DNA of 64,000 bases, from assembly GCF_019635155.1 (NCBI RefSeq), contig NZ_JAHBZY010000015.1, forward strand, positions 21,865-85,864, read 5' to 3'. Shown in pieces: positions 61,390-64,000 of this stretch. Made by a program: the position numbers and the translations under genes. A model generated the notes under the pieces. The model made no database searches. It was given only the letters and a program-made list of their open reading frames with translations, and had not been told where the DNA came from. The DNA is from Nitrosomonas sp. (GTDB lineage Bacteria; Pseudomonadota; Gammaproteobacteria; Burkholderiales; Nitrosomonadaceae). How positions within the stretch are numbered: position 1 is the stretch's first letter; each line of letters opens with the position of its first letter.

Positions 61390-61842
61390 GTTGGCGCGCG
61401 GAGGCACATATTGGACCTTGACTCCAAATGCGGAAGGCTCGGCGCGAACAATCCGTGCGAGGGGATGATGCTCAATGCGCAGAGCGGAGGGCCCAACCCA
61501 AGCCACTTGAACACTCGGACCGCCGCCAGCACCGGAAGGGGCGGCATTGTGGTTTGAGTCGGCAACGAAGAGGTTGCCACCTTCGTTCGGCAATGAACTG
61601 GCGGCCTCAATTACCGAAACATGCGTAGCGAAGCCAGTAGTTGCCCCGCAATCTCGCTCGAAGACAACCGCCTTCAGTTTGCCATTAGGCGACGGCACTT
61701 CAAGGATTGGCGAGTTACCGCAGAGTTCGTTCGCCCCAGAAAAAAGAAAGGCGAACACGAGGATTGGAATGCCGACGATTCCGACCAACCCGGCTAGACC
61801 GACGCCGACGACTTTCAGTAAATGCGCAGCGAGAGGATGCAT
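61384..61842 (-). CDS. cassette gene 3: membrane-anchored hypothetical protein
   Basis: 152 residues. One N-terminal TM (~10-34, VVGVGLAGLVGIVGIPILVF), then a small extracytoplasmic domain with ANELCGNSPILEVPSPNGKL and FERDCGATTGFATHVSVI, where two Cys may form a disulfide. Proteins with this FERDCGATTGF pattern are common in environmental cassettes and lack a known function. Higher GC than the surrounding core genes. Confidence 0.7.
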   Translation of the reverse strand: MHPLAAHLLKVVGVGLAGLVGIVGIPILVFAFLFSGANELCGNSPILEVPSPNGKLKAVVFERDCGATTGFATHVSVIEAASSLPNEGGNLFVADSNHNAAPSGAGGGPSVQVAWVGPSALRIEHHPLARIVRAEPSAFGVKVQYVPPRANG

Positions 61843-61849
61843 CTCAGAC

Positions 61850-61927
61850 GGCTAACGCCCACATAAACGGCGCGACGCAAGGAGCGTCCGGCGACCAACG
61901 GGAGCGAATTTGATATGTTTGTTAGGT
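61850..61927 (-). repeat. attC-like site between cassette genes 2 and 3
   Basis: Minus strand ACCTAAC (61927-61921) ... GTTAGCC (61856-61850), 78 bp, with palindromic interior (CGCTCC near one end, GGAGCG near the other). It separates two same-strand small genes. Confidence 0.75.
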
Positions 61928-61941
61928 GCTAAACTCATACT

Positions 61942-62514
61942 TCAATCACTGAGTAAAACAGGGATATTGTTCGGATGTTCACCACCGTTTCCAAATATTT
62001 TTAAAACTGGTGCTCTGGAGTTATGAGACTTGCCTTTTGAATCAACAAGCCAATAATCTGCACACACTATGACAATAGTGTCATTTGTTGAATCTGGCGG
62101 GTAATCAATCGTCATAAACCTTATTGATTCAAATGATACGTGGCTTGTAGCAACTTCTCCGGGTTTTAGTGCTTGAGCGTTAATATCCCATGCCCCATGA
62201 TCTCCTCCGACAGCACCCTTTGAGCAATCTTCTAATGATGGCACTCTTTCATTTTGTCCATATGCTGATGCTATAAGATTCATGCTGGTTACAATAACTG
62301 GCAACTCTCCGGCATTAATGAAAGAGACGTCAGCTTCAATATTAATCGTAGGATGACGATCATCGCCTTCACCTATCGGATGTACAGTCCAGTTTGGATT
62401 CGATACGGTTGCTCTAAAATCATTGTATTTGGACTGCGCCAAGTAAAAAGAAAACCCTGAAATAAAAAGAGCGACAACAGATATGCTAATCGTAATGTAG
62501 TCTTTGGTTTCCAC
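61942..62514 (-). CDS. cassette gene 2: membrane-anchored hypothetical protein
   Basis: 190 residues from GTG 62514 (GAGGA 6 nt upstream). A 15-residue longer frame to 62559 would run through the attC site and is rejected. One TM at ~8-26 (ISISVVALFISGFSFYLAQ), then an Ig-like or beta-rich outer domain (ADVSFINAGELPVIVTSMN, FMTIDYPPDSTNDTIVIVC). Not recognised. Confidence 0.7.
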   Translation of the reverse strand: METKDYITISISVVALFISGFSFYLAQSKYNDFRATVSNPNWTVHPIGEGDDRHPTINIEADVSFINAGELPVIVTSMNLIASAYGQNERVPSLEDCSKGAVGGDHGAWDINAQALKPGEVATSHVSFESIRFMTIDYPPDSTNDTIVIVCADYWLVDSKGKSHNSRAPVLKIFGNGGEHPNNIPVLLSD

Positions 62515-62529
62515 TTTTCTTCCTCGGGC

Positions 62530-62601
62530 ACCTAACGTTTGACATGAGCGGTGGCGCAAGGGCGTAGCCCTTGTGACATCCGCTCGATGGAAGGGTTAGG
62601 C
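62530..62601 (-). repeat. attC-like site between cassette genes 1 and 2
   Basis: Minus strand GCCTAAC (62601-62595) ... GTTAGGT (62536-62530), 72 bp. The interior is a clear imperfect palindrome (GAGCGGATGTCACAAGGGC / GCCCTTGCGCCACCGCTC). The stop codon of cassette gene 1 (62596-62598) lies inside the first core. This is the cleanest site of the array. Confidence 0.88.
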
Positions 62602-63174
62602 CGCACTCGCCTCGATTTCACTGACGACTTCTTCCGCTGTGACTATGAACTTCTCGATGACTTGGTTGAGCGCGACATACGAAGAAGACTCCTCGTCGAA
62701 GAACTGACCATCCTGGTTCAATAGAGGTCGCTGTTCCTTGATTTGTGACCCACCACTGACAAGTGTGACGAGCCCGCCAGAACCCACTGATAGCACTGAC
62801 GCGCCCCGTTGAGCCACGAGCTTTACAGGACCACCAATAAAGACTTCTTGCTGCTTCGGGTTTGGCGGGCTTATGCCGAACCGATGAAAATCATGAATTC
62901 GGATTCGTTCTATCAGGGCGTAGTAGGGAAGTTTTGGAGATACGTGATTCTCCAGATCTTTGCGGTTCCAGTACAGCGTGGGTTCGCCTGGGTCTCTGAT
63001 TTCTTGCTTCTCTGCGGCCTCAAGCATCAACTCCACAACTGCGCGGCAAGAGTAAATGGCGGCTAGGGAGAGCCGATGTGCTGTGACTGCCTCAGGTGCC
63101 GCGCGAGTCATCTCTAGGAAGAGCCTGGCGCGTGAGAGGTGTTCTCGCATGCCTTGGAATCGAGGGCTTGCCAA
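62596..63174 (-). CDS. cassette gene 1: hypothetical, HEPN-like N-terminus
   Basis: 192 residues from a TTG at 63174 with GGGAG 7 nt upstream. An ATG at 63150 is the alternative. The helical first half (LSRARLFLEMTRAAPEAVTAHRLSLAAIYSCRAVVELML, quoted in part: RLSLAAIYSCRAVVELML) resembles HEPN-type bundles but lacks a clear RX4-6H motif. The second half is a small beta region. No TM. It is preceded by a GTTAGGC junction at 63203-63197. Confidence 0.65.
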   Translation of the reverse strand: MASPRFQGMREHLSRARLFLEMTRAAPEAVTAHRLSLAAIYSCRAVVELMLEAAEKQEIRDPGEPTLYWNRKDLENHVSPKLPYYALIERIRIHDFHRFGISPPNPKQQEVFIGGPVKLVAQRGASVLSVGSGGLVTLVSGGSQIKEQRPLLNQDGQFFDEESSSYVALNQVIEKFIVTAEEVVSEIEASAA

Positions 63175-63196
63175 GTTGTGCTCCCTTGCTGGTGTG

Positions 63197-63203
63197 GCCT
63201 AAC
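63197..63203 (-). other. recombination junction (GTTAGGC) before cassette 1
   Basis: Minus strand GTTAGGC marks the crossover point where cassette 1 joins the preceding sequence. No full palindromic attC partner is evident upstream, so this could be an attI-like insertion site or a decayed attC. Next to it is an ATGACG/CGTCAT inverted repeat near 63222-63243. Confidence 0.5.
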
Positions 63204-63208
63204 TACAA

Positions 63209-63271
63209 TTAGACGTCCGAAATGACGCAATATATTACGTCATAAGTCAAATCTAACACGAAGTGATTCAT
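63209..63271 (-). CDS. 20-codon leader-type ORF with strong Shine-Dalgarno
   Basis: AAGGAG 5 nt before ATG 63271, then 20 codons (MNHFVLDLTYDVIYCVISDV) to TAA, ending 6 bp before the cassette junction. It may drive translation of the first cassette gene by coupling, as the ORF-11 leader does in class 1 attI sites, or be the truncated start of a displaced gene. Confidence 0.45.
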   Translation of the reverse strand: MNHFVLDLTYDVIYCVISDV

Positions 63272-63479
63272 GGTATCTCCTTATTTTTCAGACTTAACGA
63301 CTGATTTAGCTGTCACGCTATCAGTTTTTAGATCCACCATAGCGTGAATAGCTTGAAAGAAAAAATGCAAAACAGAACCAAACCTTGCAATTAATATAAC
63401 GTGTGCTCAAGAATTTTGAATCGTAATTTGCAGCGATTACTCGATACGCCGTATTCGCATCGTGAACAAGCCAAGCAGT
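63272..63479. other. intergenic region upstream of the leader ORF
   Basis: About 210 AT-rich bp between the antitoxin stop and the leader ORF. Any promoter for the cassette array should be here. I see no convincing -10/-35 pair and no integrase remnant. Confidence 0.4.
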
Positions 63480-63782
63480 TTAGTTGCTTGTATCGATAGC
63501 ATTCTTTACCGTCGCGTCGTACAAACTTCCAGCAGCGTATTTATGAATGATGCTGGCAATCAAGGTTTGATACGGCATGCCTTGTTCCATCGCCCGTCTT
63601 TGAATTGCCGTCAGATCTCTGCCGGAAATTCTGATGTTGATCCGTTTGTCTTTTTTGAACGTTTGCGCTGCCGCTGCCTCGATCATTTTTTTGCGCGACG
63701 GCGTCAATCCGGATTGAAATTCATCCGACTCGAAAGCTTCGAGCAATGCTTTTTCTTCCAACTCCAGCTTTGTTTTTTTCAT
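63480..63782 (-). CDS. CopG/BrnA-like antitoxin
   Basis: 100 residues. The C-terminal ribbon-helix-helix is RINIRISGRDLTAIQRRAMEQGMPYQTLIASIIHKY (quoted in part: INIRISGRDLTAIQRRA), typical of CopG-type antitoxins that pair with BrnT-like toxins. The acidic, helical N-terminus would bind the toxin. The ATG overlaps the toxin stop (ATGA). Confidence 0.82.
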   Translation of the reverse strand: MKKTKLELEEKALLEAFESDEFQSGLTPSRKKMIEAAAAQTFKKDKRINIRISGRDLTAIQRRAMEQGMPYQTLIASIIHKYAAGSLYDATVKNAIDTSN

Positions 63783-64000
63783 CGTTTGTCACCAAAGTAT
63801 TGTTTTGTCGCCTTTCGGCTAGGGATGATTGTTTTAAGGAATATTTCTTCTTCGGTTTCCACATAAGGAACCAAATAAACATATTCGCCGATCGAGACTA
63901 CAAAAATCCGTTGCTGCGGATACTTATCCTTATTTGGATGGAACATATCGTCCAGTAATCCTCCCGATTGAAGTGAAAAAATGACGCTCTCAAATGAAAT
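63779..64000 (-). CDS. BrnT-like toxin, N-terminus beyond window edge
   Basis: The frame is open from the right edge to TGA at 63779 (73 codons visible). QQRIFVVSIGEYVYLVPYVETEEEIFLKTIIPSRKATKQYFG has the BrnT-type end (quoted in part: FLKTIIPSRKATKQYFG) where Arg/Lys residues of the RNase site lie. Paired with the overlapping antitoxin gene downstream. Confidence 0.75.
   Translation of the reverse strand: MSFESVIFSLQSGGLLDDMFHPNKDKYPQQRIFVVSIGEYVYLVPYVETEEEIFLKTIIPSRKATKQYFGDKR

Noticed and set aside
62514-62559. Upstream start for cassette gene 2
   Set aside because: The extension would be translated from inside the attC site. The GTG with GAGGA is better placed.

Overview
The window looks like a chromosomal segment of a betaproteobacterial chemolithoautotroph, most likely a Nitrosomonas-type ammonia oxidiser. 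This is inferred from the gene mix: several inorganic-carbon genes (SulP-type permease, carbonic-anhydrase-like protein, SbtA/SbtB-like pair), a serine/alanine-glyoxylate aminotransferase, and betaproteobacterial housekeeping genes. No rRNA or ammonia-oxidation gene is present to prove it.

Layout. 1-2.6 kb: SulP-family permease (cut by the window edge), a 141-bp MITE-like element and a carbonic-anhydrase-like protein. 2.9-11.1 kb: an accessory island and the most unusual part. A tightly coupled TIR / MoxR AAA+ / vWA-like-FGE-lectin operon and a second DUF5995-like / FGE-lectin operon flank a HigBA toxin-antitoxin pair. The two FGE-type proteins end in near-identical DNA in which 15 substitutions fall in 24 codons. 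All 15 are non-synonymous at codon positions 1 or 2, mostly in NNC/NNT codons. That is the signature of diversity-generating-retroelement (DGR) variable regions. No reverse transcriptase is in the window, so the retroelement would act from elsewhere.

11.5-59.5 kb: mostly core genome. It holds mdh, a lytic transglycosylase, fur, bamE, dapB, apaH, plsC, the sbtA/sbtB-like bicarbonate pair, a two-component system, hemE, dgt, a fused aroK-aroB, an orphan RND pump and an MCP/CheW pair. Then follow a VOC protein, an M48 protease, dodecin and a DevBCA-type exporter. The run leuS-lptE-holA, rplM-rpsI, argC, a bactofilin cluster with erpA, anmK, an M23 peptidase, tyrS, rhlE, a ceramidase-family protein and radA comes next. 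A surface-polysaccharide block follows (rfbA, rfbC, an MsbA-like ABC protein with a degraded ATPase domain, a WbpM/CapD-like dehydratase, a WecA/WbpL-like transferase), then the aminotransferase.

59.6-64 kb: a tRNA-Asn gene, a decayed IS1595-type transposase, then an integron-like array of at least four small gene cassettes on the minus strand separated by attC-like sites. No integrase is visible. A short ORF with a strong Shine-Dalgarno precedes the first cassette, and a BrnT-like/CopG-like toxin-antitoxin pair runs off the right edge.
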